A stretch of DNA of 64,000 nucleotides from Paraburkholderia tagetis (GTDB lineage Bacteria > Pseudomonadota > Gammaproteobacteria > Burkholderiales > Burkholderiaceae), in contig NZ_JAKLJA010000025.1 of assembly GCF_022213065.1 (NCBI RefSeq), positions 1 to 64,000 of the forward strand. The letters run 5' to 3'. Numbering within the stretch: position 1 is the stretch's first letter; the number at the start of each line of letters is the position of its first letter. Below are positions 8,267 to 16,454 of this stretch, piece after piece. Below the pieces are notes generated by a model. The model made no database searches. It was not told where the DNA came from and worked only from the letters and a program-made list of their open reading frames with translations. A program made the translations under genes and the position numbers.

Positions 8267-9286
8267 TTGTTCGGCAATCTACTCACATTCCTCTCCAGCG
8301 GTTTGCTTGCGCTTTCGTGGTGGCAGATTCTACTCGCCATGCTCGTCATGACGCACGTTACGATCATTGACGTGACGCTCTATCTTCATCGCTGCCGCGC
8401 GCATCGCGCGCTCGATCTTCACCCGGCCGTCCATCATTTTTTCCGGTTCTGGCTGTGGATGACGAGGGGCATATCGGGCAACGAGTGGGCAGCGGTGCAC
8501 CGCAAGCATCACGCGAAGTGCGAGACGGCCGATGATCCGCATAGTCCGCAAATGCTGGGCATCCGCAAAGTCGTCTTCGAGGGATCGGAGTTGTACACCG
8601 CGGAAGCCAGGAACGAGGAGACCTTGCGCAAGTTCGGCTATGGCATGCCGAAGGACTGGCTCGAGAGACACGTCTATACGAAGTACCGGAACCTGGGCGT
8701 GAGCTTGCTGATGGTGATCGACGTCGCGCTGTTCGGCGTGGTCGGCGTGTCGGTCTGGGCGGCCCAGATGATGTGGATTCCGTTCTGGGCGGGCGGCGTC
8801 GTCAACGGCTTCGGCCATTTTCGGGGCTATCGCAACTTCGATACCGACGACGCGAGCACGAACGTGATTCCGTTCGGCATCGTGATCGGCGGCGAGGAAC
8901 TGCATAACAACCACCATGCGTATCCCACGTCCGCGAAGCTGTCGAACAAATGGTACGAACTCGATGTGGGCTGGATGTATATCCGGGCCCTGGAGGTGCT
9001 GAGGCTTGCGACAATCAGGAAGGTGGCGCTGGCGCCGTACCTGATCGAAGGCAAGAGGACGGTCGATGACGCTACGCTGCGAGCGGTACTTTTCCATCGT
9101 CATGAGGTCATGGCTTCCTATGTGAGGTCAGCCGAAATCGGATGCGAGCAGGAGTTGGCGAGGGCGCGGCACCTCAGTTGTCGCCAGAAGCTTCGTCTTC
9201 GGCGCGGCGTGCGCCAGTGGCTCCGGCAGCAGGCGCAGGTGCGCCGCGGCAAGCCGGGCCAGGTGCTGCCGTTTGCCGACGCCTGA
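8267..9286 (+). CDS. acyl-CoA/fatty acid desaturase, ends at a premature TGA
   Basis: Membrane di-iron desaturase of the DesA/OLE1 type; it would insert a double bond into acyl chains of membrane lipids. The three His clusters are visible: HRCRAHR (about residues 44-50), HRKHH (about 80-84) and HNNHH (about 212-216). Hydrophobic segments lie near the N-terminus and around residues 145-190. I use the TTG at 8267, preceded by AAGAAGG, because it gives the family start (M/L)FGNLLTFL; longer in-frame starts lack support. The open frame stops at TGA 9284-9286 after about 339 codons, but the same frame continues open to 9472 with recognisable family sequence, so the last 61 residues are cut off by a nonsense codon. 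The catalytic core is intact. Confidence 0.85.
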   Translation: MFGNLLTFLSSGLLALSWWQILLAMLVMTHVTIIDVTLYLHRCRAHRALDLHPAVHHFFRFWLWMTRGISGNEWAAVHRKHHAKCETADDPHSPQMLGIRKVVFEGSELYTAEARNEETLRKFGYGMPKDWLERHVYTKYRNLGVSLLMVIDVALFGVVGVSVWAAQMMWIPFWAGGVVNGFGHFRGYRNFDTDDASTNVIPFGIVIGGEELHNNHHAYPTSAKLSNKWYELDVGWMYIRALEVLRLATIRKVALAPYLIEGKRTVDDATLRAVLFHRHEVMASYVRSAEIGCEQELARARHLSCRQKLRLRRGVRQWLRQQAQVRRGKPGQVLPFADA

Positions 9287-9472
9287 GACCACAACTCGAC
9301 GCTGCGCACCTGCGTCGAACTGCGCCAGGAACTGTCGGCTATCTGGGGACGCTCCAGCGCGTCACAGGAACAGTTGCTCAAGCAGTTGCAGGCGTGGTGC
9401 CACACGGCAGAGCAGAGCGGCATTCAGGCACTCGAAGAATTCTCGCTGCGTCTGCGCCAGTACGCGCAGTAG
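9287..9472 (+). pseudogene. desaturase C-terminal tail beyond the nonsense codon
   Basis: In the same frame as the desaturase, 61 codons read DHNSTLRTCVELRQELSAIW, then QLQAWCHTAEQSGIQALEEF and end QYAQ before TAG at 9470-9472. This is the helical tail found in full-length homologues of about 400 residues (8267-9472 would encode 401). A diverged copy of its end recurs at 11832-11886. Confidence 0.75.
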
Positions 9473-9513
9473 CGGTCACACGATTGTCTTTTCCGCATCG
9501 AGGTGCCGGAATT

Positions 9514-9555
9514 GTCCAATGCCGTACAGAGGCGCGTGCCGATTTGCGGAATGAT
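9514..9555 (+). promoter_or_regulatory. island palindrome site without an obvious gene
   Basis: Core GTCCA-ATGC-CGTAC followed by AGAGG (9514-9527), with a hexamer AATGAT at the -41.5 spacing (9550-9555). No intact gene follows on the plus strand, so this is probably an orphan left by decay. Confidence 0.4.
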
Positions 9556-9651
9556 TGACTCATGGCAGACGCATCGGATGCCATGAAATTTTGATCAATG
9601 CCGGAACTCAATCAGGGTCGGCAGTCCGTCCTGAAAGACGGAAACGGGAAG

Positions 9652-9673
9652 GCCGGCGAAGCGTCGGCTTTTT
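9652..9673 (+). terminator. intrinsic terminator-like hairpin
   Basis: GCCGGCG (9652-9658), AAG loop, CGTCGGC (9662-9668) and TTTTT. One G-T pair in a 7-bp stem. It would end plus-strand transcripts from the desaturase region. Confidence 0.55.
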
Positions 9674-9942
9674 CATGAAGAGTATGTGACGAATGCGCTG
9701 AAGCACGACGGCACGCAATGGCAGGGATCGTGGCTTCGAGTGCGTCGGTCTCCGTCGCGGGCTATCTTCGAGCGCGCAAAGCCAGCCTGGTACGCGCATG
9801 ACGGAGTTCCAACCCGCCCGGCCTGCAAGCGGGCATGCCGCGCGCTTATTCGTAGCGTGGCTGGCGCGGCCTGGAGGGTCTTTCCTCGTCCGCTGATCCG
9901 CATCTTGAGCGCTTTCGCCGCGGTGCGTCCGATGCACTGGTC

Positions 9943-10111
9943 CAGGTTCCGACCAATATCCTTCGCGGTTGTAGAACTCGTGTAGCGCCACTTCGTAGCT
10001 TCGATGAACGGGTATCGAGTCGTCGTAGGCCGGGCTACGCTGGATCGTATCGCGCGTGAGCGAGGTCGACACGGCTGCTGCGAACCAGTCGACGAGTTCG
10101 ATCCAGCGCGG
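9943..10111 (-). pseudogene. PRC-barrel gene, 3' remnant
   Basis: About 165 bases are almost identical to 14880-15045, the part of the PRC-barrel gene encoding IELVDWFAAAVSTSLTRD through LHEFYNREGYWSE. The frame runs on into unrelated sequence and the upstream four fifths of the gene are missing. It marks a third copy of the SYLF/PRC module, now lost. Confidence 0.8.
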
Positions 10112-10322
10112 CCCCTCTATGCGTGAGAGATTCACACGGACACGCTCGGCCCAAAAGGCGCCGTTCTATACCACCGCCAAAACGGGGTCGCATAGCTTTT
10201 CCGATCCCGGCACAGCTATGGCGTCAACGGGCCAGACGGCGCGGGATCGGGCGACGGGCCCCGCGTATTCCTGCGACGCCTACAATTGGGTCATGGGTCG
10301 GGCGATCCGTGAGGAGGCTTCC

Positions 10323-10478
10323 ATGTCTCAGTCGATGATTGGTTTTGTTGTTGGTCTGGTGGTCCTCGCGGTCGTCGCGTTCGCACTGGTGCGCCGGTAC
10401 ATGGTTGACCATCCGGACGAAAGTGTGATCCAGTGGATGGACTCACATCACATGCGGTGGATGCATCGCAAGCACTAG
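10323..10478 (+). CDS. small membrane protein, 51 aa
   Basis: GAGGAGG lies 6 bases before the ATG. One transmembrane helix (about residues 5-24, IGFVVGLVVLAVVAFALV) is followed by a basic, His/Met-rich tail ending MRWMHRKH. It is a paralogue of the 65-aa protein at 17048, sharing the start MSQ-(S/T)-(M/L)-(I/M)-G. A longer in-frame start at 10056 runs through decayed DNA and lacks a ribosome binding site. Function unknown. Confidence 0.7.
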   Translation: MSQSMIGFVVGLVVLAVVAFALVRRYMVDHPDESVIQWMDSHHMRWMHRKH

Positions 10479-10555
10479 CCGGTTCCTGTTATAAAAGCGA
10501 AAACGGCGCGTGCGGTGGGCAGCCCGCTAATGGCGCCCGCCGAGGGGAGATCGCC

Positions 10556-10792
10556 ATGAACAGGCCGTACATCACAGTCGAAACGATCCTCGAACTGTTT
10601 CGTTCAACCGCCGATGAGCCTCCCGGCTCGCTCGCACCCGCTGGTTCCCTGCTGTGGCTGGCCGATTTCCTCGCTCGCGAGCATGCTACGATGAATGCGG
10701 GCGACGGGGACGCGCTTGTTCACGTTGGCGCCCAGCTTTGGCGAGCCCAGGCCGTACCCGAGACGTGGGATGGGGCGCCGAGAATGCGATGA
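10556..10792 (+). CDS. small hypothetical protein, 78 aa
   Basis: GAGGGGAG precedes the ATG by 6 bases. Soluble, with helices YITVETILELFRSTADE and LLWLADFLAREHATMN. No family recognised. It follows the 51-aa membrane protein by 77 bases and ends just before a strong hairpin at 10807-10830, so the two may form one short transcript. Confidence 0.6.
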   Translation: MNRPYITVETILELFRSTADEPPGSLAPAGSLLWLADFLAREHATMNAGDGDALVHVGAQLWRAQAVPETWDGAPRMR

Positions 10793-10806
10793 GAGGACAA
10801 AGAAGT

Positions 10807-10830
10807 GAAACCCCGCGTGAGCGGGGTTTC
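10807..10830. terminator. bidirectional terminator hairpin
   Basis: Perfect 10-bp stem GAAACCCCGC / GCGGGGTTTC with a GTGA loop. It stands between the convergent 10556-10792 (plus) and 10843-10977 (minus) genes and can serve both. Confidence 0.8.
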
Positions 10831-10842
10831 AGAACGCTTCGA

Positions 10843-10977
10843 TTAGTGGTGGCAGCGTGTTTCCCGGTGGTGATGTACCTTCACCTTGTGGCATCGATGG
10901 TGGTTATCCGCAAATGCGGAAGACATCGAACCAATCGCGACGGCGGCGATCACCAGGGAAAATATGGTCTTTTTCAT
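10843..10977 (-). CDS. small secreted His-rich peptide, 44 aa
   Basis: The ATG at 10977 opens a clear Sec signal peptide (MKKTIFSLVIAAVAIG, cleavage likely after SSAFA), leaving a mature peptide of about 21 residues that is a third His and has two Cys (HHRCHKVKVHHHRETRCHH). The composition suggests metal binding in the periplasm (copper, zinc or nickel); that is inference. A terminator hairpin follows 13 bases after the stop. Confidence 0.7.
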   Translation of the reverse strand: MKKTIFSLVIAAVAIGSMSSAFADNHHRCHKVKVHHHRETRCHH

Positions 10978-11045
10978 GTCGTATCTCGGTTGACTTGTGG
11001 GGCATTCGTCACTGCTTGGCGTTGCGCCGCACGCTGGATTACAAG

Positions 11046-11075
11046 AAAAAGCCCCGGAGGGTTGGGCCGGGGCTT
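11046..11075 (-). terminator. intrinsic terminator (minus strand)
   Basis: Read on the minus strand: AAGCCCCGG, 9-base loop, CCGGGGCTT followed by a T tract (bases 11050-11046). It would end a minus-strand transcript entering from beyond 11.08 kb, but only a weak 61-codon reading (11142-11327) lies there, so it may serve a small RNA. Confidence 0.6.
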
Positions 11076-11077
11076 GG

Positions 11078-11748
11078 TGCCCGCCACACCTCGATCTGAG
11101 GCTGCGGGCTCTGCGGGTTGGGTCAGCGAGAAAACGGGCACTCACGCAGTAACCCCGGCGCGTTCAGGGCCCTGGAATGGCGGGTCTTCCCGTGGTGCGC
11201 CACGCCACTGCCGACTATGCCCCGCATTTTCGGGAAATGGCTCTCCCCCGCACCGAAAAGACTGACAGAGGGGGCGAATCGCGTCGGTGAGTTCCGCCGC
11301 TTCTTGATCGTGACTTTCCCCTGTCATCTGTCGGCCCGGTCAATGAGCGTTCCGGTAGTGAGTTCCACGTCGGCGAGGCCTGCGGTCGCGCTATAGGTCC
11401 AGTAGACGCCTGTTTCTACAGGGGCGCTCGATGGAGCCCATTCCAGTCGACCACGAGCATAGACACCGGGATCACGAGTCCCCGTAGCAGCGCTCAGGAA
11501 GCCGATTCGGCGGGATCCTGAGGATTCTGGCGGCACGGGTATGAGCCCGGAACACGATTTGGGCTGCCCGCCAGGGAACATCTTCGCTCTGTTTGCCCAG
11601 TGCCGTCAGACGATAGTCGCAACCGCCCGCGGCGTGGGAAGGCACCGTGGAGTCATGAAGGCAATTGCGCGATCGCTTGGCGTAACGGTGTCGACGTTCA
11701 GCGCGGGCGGGGGACAGTTGGGCACCGTGCAGCCCGGCACGCGCCTTC
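11078..11748. other. no firm gene between a terminator and a leader remnant
   Basis: Two minus-strand readings, 11142-11327 and 11324-11581 (the latter with GVYARGRLEW and ELTTGTLIDRADR, somewhat protein-like), have no ribosome binding sites and no family I know. The segment ends at the duplicated TATAAT leader at 11749. Confidence 0.35.
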
Positions 11749-11886
11749 TATAATCTGGGTTGAAGGTTTGTGAGCCGTGCGCGTCAAGGCGACACACCGA
11801 TGGGCGGTCAGGCTTCGATCGGCGGAGTACAGCGGCATGCAGGCGCTCGAAGAATTCTCGTTGCGTCTGCACCAGTAGGCGCAGTA
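11749..11886 (+). pseudogene. deletion scar: Crp/Fnr leader joined to desaturase tail
   Basis: 11749-11815 repeats the TATAAT box and following leader of the Crp/Fnr gene at 6926-6990. From about 11832 the sequence repeats the very end of the desaturase tail (GGCATGCAGGCGCTCGAAG; compare 9419-9472). The roughly 2.4 kb that separate these parts at 6.9-9.5 kb are absent here. Confidence 0.7.
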
Positions 11887-11956
11887 GCGATCCGTATCGA
11901 TCCCGACAAGCGTCGCGTCATCGATGATGGTCTCCGGTTCCAACAGACCTCATCAT

Positions 11957-12223
11957 TCACGAGATTGTGTACCTGTTCCGGGGGCCGCCTTTATAGGGGG
12001 TTCGGGCGATTTCCAGAATCTGGTCGCGGTTGCGGTCGAAAGTTGCGAGCAACGAGGACTCGTCAGAAACGCTACTGGGGTTCGGCTTCGTCAGCATCGC
12101 ATCGTCGACCAGAAAGACAATCTCGCGAGCTTTGTCGTTGCCCCAGAAGCACACGGAGCGTCTGGAAGCGTCGTAGATTCGACTGGGATTGGGAAAGTTG
12201 AGCACCACGCTGCCTTTTTCCAT
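11957..12223 (-). CDS. DUF1488-family protein
   Basis: 88 residues matching the DUF1488 pattern: VLNFPNPSRIYDASRRSVCF at the start, then a Trp-Gly element, REIVFLVDDAML and the helix LLATFDRNRDQILEIA. The ATG at 12223 has GGTGAG 5 bases upstream and directly follows the stop of the 61-aa gene at 12224-12409, so translation is probably coupled. Function of DUF1488 is unknown. Confidence 0.75.
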   Translation of the reverse strand: MEKGSVVLNFPNPSRIYDASRRSVCFWGNDKAREIVFLVDDAMLTKPNPSSVSDESSLLATFDRNRDQILEIARTPYKGGPRNRYTIS

Positions 12224-12409
12224 CTACTCACCGGGACGGATATATCGCCATTTGCTCGCGTTGACATTGATGCGAGCGTCCATCTCGAGCCGCTTCTGGG
12301 CGCGTTCGCTTTCTGCTTTCTCCCGTGAAGAGACGCGGGCCCTCTCCTGGATAACGTAGTCGCTGTGGCTCACAGGCGAGGTCGAGTGCATTCTGATTGG
12401 ATTTGGCAT
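12224..12409 (-). CDS. small basic hypothetical protein, 61 aa
   Basis: The stop codon touches the ATG of the DUF1488 gene. The central EKAESERAQKRLEMDARI is strongly helical and charged. The ribosome binding site is weak (GGAA, 7 bases). Support comes from exact abutment to the next gene; function unknown. Confidence 0.45.
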   Translation of the reverse strand: MPNPIRMHSTSPVSHSDYVIQERARVSSREKAESERAQKRLEMDARINVNASKWRYIRPGE

Positions 12410-12948
12410 ACCAGTTCCAATAAAAAACTACATAATTTCCGCGCCGACGCAGCGACGGACTGTCGTCGGCAGCACCTGAAATCAGCGGCGTGATCGGGAG
12501 TTTACGAGCGTGCCGCGAATACACCCTCTCCTGCGCCCCGAGTAGCGGAGCGAGCATGACGGCGCTGCCTGGGCCCGCGCTCGTTCAGGTCACGGAATAG
12601 TGCTGAGCCGATTAGCTCATTGCAATCGGCCCTGCTCAGACATTGTTTGGAGAACTGCCTCGAGCGCTTGACACGCACAAAGCGCAAACGAAGCAAACCC
12701 GGACTGACTGTCGCACGAAATTTGTCGCCACGATATTCGATGGCGGCATCGTTGTGGTGTACTTTCTGGGGAGTCTGACGACCGAAGTAATCTCAGGGCG
12801 TCGATGTCGAACTGGCGGCGGCAGCACATTGCACGTAAGAAGGATGCGCCTTTTCTCAACGCGATGCAAGTGAGATCGCGAAAACGCTGTTTCAGTTGCC
12901 TCTCGCCATGCTCCTTGATAGGAGGAGTTCGTGTTCCGGCTACGGCGG
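12410..12948. other. no gene recognised
   Basis: About 540 bases with only short overlapping readings on both strands, none with a ribosome binding site or family resemblance. No repeat or hairpin stands out. Confidence 0.5.
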
Positions 12949-13224
12949 CTATAGGCGTGATCGTGACGAAGCAGGAAGGACTTGAACCGCCGTCGCACCC
13001 AGCAGAGACGCGGACTCAAGGCGTTTTGTTGCGTATTCAATGTCATCGAGCAAGCCGAGTAGCCGGGTCACCCGTAGCGCCCCTGATGGAATCAGATGTT
13101 GTTCTTTCGCTAGCTCGGCAACGCGGCGTCGCCAGTACGAGAGCGCGATGAAATTGCCGCGCGCTAGTAGTGAAACGATCAGTTCCAGATGCGCCAGGTC
13201 TCTCTCGAATTGCTGATGCTGCAT
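12949..13224 (-). CDS. QFE-LxHLEL helical family protein, 91 aa
   Basis: Starts MQHQQFERDLAHLELIVSLL, with ALSYWRRRVAELA and RVTRLLGLLDDIEYATKRLE: an all-helical small cytoplasmic protein. GAGGGTGAA precedes the ATG at 13224. It is a paralogue of 33217-33477 (shared QFE-x-(D/E)-LAHLELI, ALSYWR, IPSGA-R-(V/I)) and of the remnant at 7795. Both intact copies carry the island palindrome with a very short leader (about 25-30 bases), so this is a directly targeted gene. Function unknown. Confidence 0.7.
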   Translation of the reverse strand: MQHQQFERDLAHLELIVSLLARGNFIALSYWRRRVAELAKEQHLIPSGALRVTRLLGLLDDIEYATKRLESASLLGATAVQVLPASSRSRL

Positions 13225-13261
13225 TTCACCCTCGCCGAGGCCTGTTGATGCCATCGGCGCG

Positions 13262-13303
13262 AGTGTATCCGAACCGGCATTTGTTGTCCGCACGCTAGCG
13301 TAC
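13262..13303 (-). promoter_or_regulatory. island palindrome promoter (site 4)
   Basis: On the minus strand GTACG-CTAG-CGTGC followed by GGACA (core 13290-13303) and -10 TACACT at 13262-13267, exact -41.5 spacing. Predicted start about 30 bases before the ATG at 13224. Confidence 0.65.
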
Positions 13304-13377
13304 CGAGGCGCTGCCCGAAGATCGACGTACCGGTATACGGGATCTTTCGGTGATCTGCGGTGGCAGACATGGCAATA

Positions 13378-13419
13378 GTCCGATGGCGTACAGACGTGCT
13401 TCCCGAATGGTTGAACGAT
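13378..13419 (+). promoter_or_regulatory. island palindrome promoter (site 5)
   Basis: Core GTCCG-ATGG-CGTAC followed by AGACG (13378-13391), hexamer AACGAT at 13414-13419. It points at the 70-aa gene at 13509, leader about 80 bases. Confidence 0.55.
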
Positions 13420-13508
13420 GAAGCTTTGGTACGCGCATCAATGCGCGAAACCGGCCTTGGCGTTTGAGATGTTCTATCGCCGAAGTCGGTGGGCAAAAGG
13501 AGCATGAA

Positions 13509-13721
13509 ATGAGGACTAACCGTGTGAACGCGGACGTGCTGGCAGAATGCAGAAGGCTGGCGTTCGACGTTAGCAACGCAGCGGACGACGGCATGCGCAA
13601 TGCGCCGGAAGACGGACCTTTGCGTGAGGTGGCCGGCCAGCAACGCAGCGATACGCGGGATCGGAGGCAAAGGAAGGACCCGGGAAGGTTGGGGGCCGTG
13701 ACGAACATGATGGATTCATGA
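13509..13721 (+). CDS. small hydrophilic hypothetical protein, 70 aa
   Basis: AAGGAG lies 6 bases before the ATG. Residues about 9-40 (LAECRRLAFDVSNAADDGMR) form a helix, followed by an Arg/Asp-rich stretch QQRSDTRDRRQRKDPGRL. No signal peptide. A promoter of the island type lies upstream at 13378. Function unknown. Confidence 0.6.
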   Translation: MRTNRVNADVLAECRRLAFDVSNAADDGMRNAPEDGPLREVAGQQRSDTRDRRQRKDPGRLGAVTNMMDS

Positions 13722-13947
13722 GCGGCGTCTGATCCCAGGCCGAGCAGGCGATCCGTCGCAATGACGAAAGCGGAAAGGCCGGAGGTGCTTGGGCATTTTC
13801 GTGGAGAACAACTAAAGAATGACGGCATGCGATGACAGCACGCACTGACCGGTGGCGGGATTGCCGTCGGCAGGCGAAGCGTCAGCGCATAAGCGCGGTG
13901 GAGACCACTGATAACTTGTCAGCATCACTCACGAGGAGTTCGCAAAG
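13722..13947. other. diverged repeat, no gene
   Basis: Bases about 13760-13830 resemble 9635-9715 (GACGAAAGCGGAAAGGCCGG versus GACGGAAACGGGAAGGCCGG, and ATGACGGCATGCGATG versus ACGACGGCACGCAATG). This extends the duplication pattern around the Crp/desaturase block. Confidence 0.35.
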
Positions 13948-14178
13948 ATGACGCAATGCTATGCGGGAAGGTCACACGATGACGCAGTGGCCGCACGCGC
14001 GGGACAGCGGCAGGCAGCGCAGGAGCAGGCTGGCGGCGACATGGCGATAGCCGGAACTGAAGCGGACGCGCAACACAGTTGCGGCGAACTGACGGCGCTC
14101 GGCAAGGCAGTCTGGCGCCAGGGAAGCGGAATCGACGGTGGCGGCATGGTGCTTGTGCCGGTGCGACGCCAGCGTTGA
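13948..14178 (+). CDS. doubtful small protein, 76 aa
   Basis: GAGGAG is 9 bases before the ATG. Ala/Gln-rich, with residues HSCGELTALGKAVWRQG near the middle. No family, and minus-strand readings overlap it. I list it only because of the initiation site. Confidence 0.3.
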   Translation: MTQCYAGRSHDDAVAARAGQRQAAQEQAGGDMAIAGTEADAQHSCGELTALGKAVWRQGSGIDGGGMVLVPVRRQR

Positions 14179-14246
14179 CGCGACGTTCTTCCGCGCAGAA
14201 GTACTTCGCCGACTTCGCCGTGTCGCCCGGCGATTCGGCGACCGAA

Positions 14247-14790
14247 TCAACCACGCTCCAGAAGGCGATTGCTCTCGCGCTTGACCACCTTGTAGCACTC
14301 GCAAACCGGCGCCTCGAGTGCGCGGCGGTTCAGTACTTCGATGAGTCCGCGCGTATGGCGAATAACACCTTCGTCCGGTAGTTTCCGCGTCGTGTCCCTG
14401 TCACGCCAGTTCGACGCACGCCGGGCATGTTGGCAATCCGTTCCTGAGTCATTCTGACGTCACTCGAGTCCAGCCGGTCGAGGCTCAACAACAGCCAGCG
14501 GCAGAACTGCTGCGAAATCGGGTGATGCCGGTTGCAGACGGCCGTCTGCGCCATCTGCGTGATGAGCGCTTGCGTGTAGCGCAGGAAAAGGCACTGTACC
14601 GCACCACCACGGGCAAACTCGTCTTTTACGATCTCTCCGCTCAGGCGGAAGGCTTCACCCGCGCTTTGCACGATGGCCCGGTTTGGCATGGTTTCGCCGC
14701 CCATGAAAAGTGCAACTCCGAGCAGGCCATCGTTACCAACCACGGCGATTCCTGCCGATGCGCCGTTTTCCATGTGCCAGCCAGCGGGCG
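14247..14790 (-). pseudogene. Crp/Fnr-family regulator, copy 3, decayed
   Basis: The minus strand keeps the barrel's second half (IAVVGNDGLLGVALFMGGET), the dimer helix (FLRYTQALITQMAQTAVCNR) and most of the helix-turn-helix, then a frameshift near 14390 moves the end (LIEVLNRRALEAPVCECYKV, stop at 14247-14249) to another frame. The first 80 residues are missing; the sequence breaks off where the PRC-barrel gene's 3' end begins at 14801. Clearly non-functional. Confidence 0.85.
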
Positions 14791-14800
14791 TGCAAGACAC

Positions 14801-15649
14801 TTACTCGTAACGTCGCCTGTACCTGTCCGGGGAGTCGGCATCCGGATCGCCGGTGAGGCGGCGGGGCAGTTGTTCAGTTTCCGACCAATATCCTTCGCGG
14901 TTGTAGAACTCGTGTAGCGCCACCTCGTAGCTTCGATGAACGGGTACCGAGTCGTCGTAGGCCGGGCTACGCTGGATCGCATCGCGCGTGAGCGAGGTCG
15001 ACACGGTTGCAGCGAACCAGTCGACCAGTTCGATCCAGCGCGTGGCGATCAGGACTTCCTTTCCGCCGGGCCACCAGTTGCGCGTATCGACCTTCAGGTA
15101 GCGCAGGACCCACGCCCGATCGTCGAAGATGAAACCCGAAACGTGTCCGATGGTTCCGTCTATCGTCTCGATGTGGTAGCCCCTGACCTCGTCGGTGCTG
15201 CGTAAATGGACGTCCGGTAACGCCCGGTTGGTGTGCAGGGTGGGGCGTGCCGGGGCGGGCGCCGTGAACTCCGGCGCAACGGTATCGAACGCGGGCCAGG
15301 CGCCCATGCCCCACAGATTCGGCCCGCCCCAATAGGTCGGATAGCTGTAGTAATGCAGGTACTCGATTTCGTGTTGACGCGATACCGGCCTGTGCGTGTC
15401 GAGCGTCGGACTGTCACGTACCTGCTGCCGCGTGAGATTCACATGAACCGTGTTCGATGACCAGTCCACGTGCTTGAGCGAGTATGGAGAAACGAGCACC
15501 TGTCTGTCATGGAGCCAGTCTCCGGTGTCGACCACCAGGTAACGAATGCCCCATGCCTCGTCGTCGAAATAAACCTGATTGATGCTGCCGATGTCGCCGT
15601 CCGAGGCACGTACGGTGCATCCGTGCAGATCCTTTATGCTTCGCAACAT
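14801..15649 (-). CDS. PRC-barrel domain protein, copy A
   Basis: 282 residues with two PRC-barrel domains: residues 1-75 (MLRSIKDLHGCTVRASDGDI, FDDEAWGIRYLVVDTGDW) and about 150-215 (RGYHIETIDGTIGHVSGFIF, RAWVLRYLKVDTRNWWPGGK). A Trp/Tyr-rich linker (HYYSYPTYWGGPNLWGMG) separates them. The ATG at 15649 has GGAGG upstream. It lies 69 bases downstream of the SYLF gene in a two-gene operon, exactly as in copy B (22592-23416). PRC barrels are small beta domains that bind RNA or protein partners; the role of such tandem forms in stress loci is unknown. Confidence 0.85.
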   Translation of the reverse strand: MLRSIKDLHGCTVRASDGDIGSINQVYFDDEAWGIRYLVVDTGDWLHDRQVLVSPYSLKHVDWSSNTVHVNLTRQQVRDSPTLDTHRPVSRQHEIEYLHYYSYPTYWGGPNLWGMGAWPAFDTVAPEFTAPAPARPTLHTNRALPDVHLRSTDEVRGYHIETIDGTIGHVSGFIFDDRAWVLRYLKVDTRNWWPGGKEVLIATRWIELVDWFAATVSTSLTRDAIQRSPAYDDSVPVHRSYEVALHEFYNREGYWSETEQLPRRLTGDPDADSPDRYRRRYE

Positions 15650-15718
15650 GACGCCTCCATGATGTCGAAGCCGGCACCTCGATGGCATTCGACGCACCGG
15701 CCGCGAGGGTCAAGTCAA

Positions 15719-16306
15719 TTAGAGTGAATTGAGCCGCGTGACCTTCGTTCCTTCGAGGGACGCGCCGGCCATCAGCCCGTTGTTCGTCAGCACGAACGCA
15801 TCGACCTGACCGGTCGCGGTGCTCGTGTCGACGTTGCCGTTCGCGCCGATCTTCAGGATGGCGACCGATGCGTCTGCGCCCGCGGACCAGCCATCGGTGC
15901 TGCGGAACCGCCTGAGCGAGTCGTCGGTCATGAACAGAATGATGATTGCACGCGACTGGGCGCCGATCTGCCAGCCGAGCGATCCGGTCGTAGTGCTGTA
16001 GTAGTCGACGGTATGACCGCTTACGCGCAGAGATCCTTCGCCGTACTGCCCTCCAACCACGAGGCCCGCATCGATCACGGACGGGAATATCAGCACGCCC
16101 CGCGCTTTGGAAACCAGTTCACGTGAGCCCTTTGCGTCGACATAAAGACGCGACAGGGTCGAGTCGACGCCTGCGTCGATCGTGTGGCGTTTGTCCATCT
16201 GCTCGCCGCTGGCGTTCGACGGGCTGGTTGTGGTGCAGCCGGAACCGGCCAGTGCGAGCGCGAGGGCGAAGCCCGGCAAGCTCCACATCAATGTTCGTCT
16301 GGGCAT
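15719..16306 (-). CDS. SYLF-domain lipoprotein, copy A
   Basis: 195 residues. A signal peptide (residues 1-23) ends at GSGC, a weak lipobox, so probably an outer-membrane or periplasmic lipoprotein. The SYLF domain (Ysc84-like) fills the rest: GVLIFPSVIDAGLVVGGQYG (about 90-110), TTTGSLGWQIGAQSRAIIIL (about 125-145), ASVAILKIGANGNVDTSTAT (about 165-185), GLMAGASLEGTKV at the end. SYLF domains bind phosphoinositides in eukaryotes; the bacterial role is unsettled. AGGAGAG precedes the ATG at 16306. An island palindrome promoter lies at 16339-16380. It is a close paralogue of 23478-24065. Confidence 0.88.
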   Translation of the reverse strand: MPRRTLMWSLPGFALALALAGSGCTTTSPSNASGEQMDKRHTIDAGVDSTLSRLYVDAKGSRELVSKARGVLIFPSVIDAGLVVGGQYGEGSLRVSGHTVDYYSTTTGSLGWQIGAQSRAIIILFMTDDSLRRFRSTDGWSAGADASVAILKIGANGNVDTSTATGQVDAFVLTNNGLMAGASLEGTKVTRLNSL

Positions 16307-16338
16307 GATCCTCTCCTGGGTATGGGACGATGCCTCTG

Positions 16339-16380
16339 ACGCTACGCCCGATTGAATGCCGATGCGGTACGACACCGTAC
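16339..16380 (-). promoter_or_regulatory. island palindrome promoter of SYLF copy A (site 6)
   Basis: On the minus strand GTACG-GTGT-CGTAC followed by CGCAT (core 16367-16380) and -10 TAGCGT at 16339-16344. The right arm, 15-base spacer and TAGYGT hexamer are repeated at 24098-24139 and 45108-45149. Confidence 0.75.
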
Positions 16381-16454
16381 AAATTCGTTCTCCGATGTGC
16401 CGCGTCACGTGCCGGAACATTCGCGCTACACGTCTTGATGTCGGACGCACGAAA

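Noticed and set aside
9608..10135. A 175-codon reading as an intact gene
   Set aside because: Only its first 60 codons match the PRC-barrel protein; the rest is random sequence after a frameshift.
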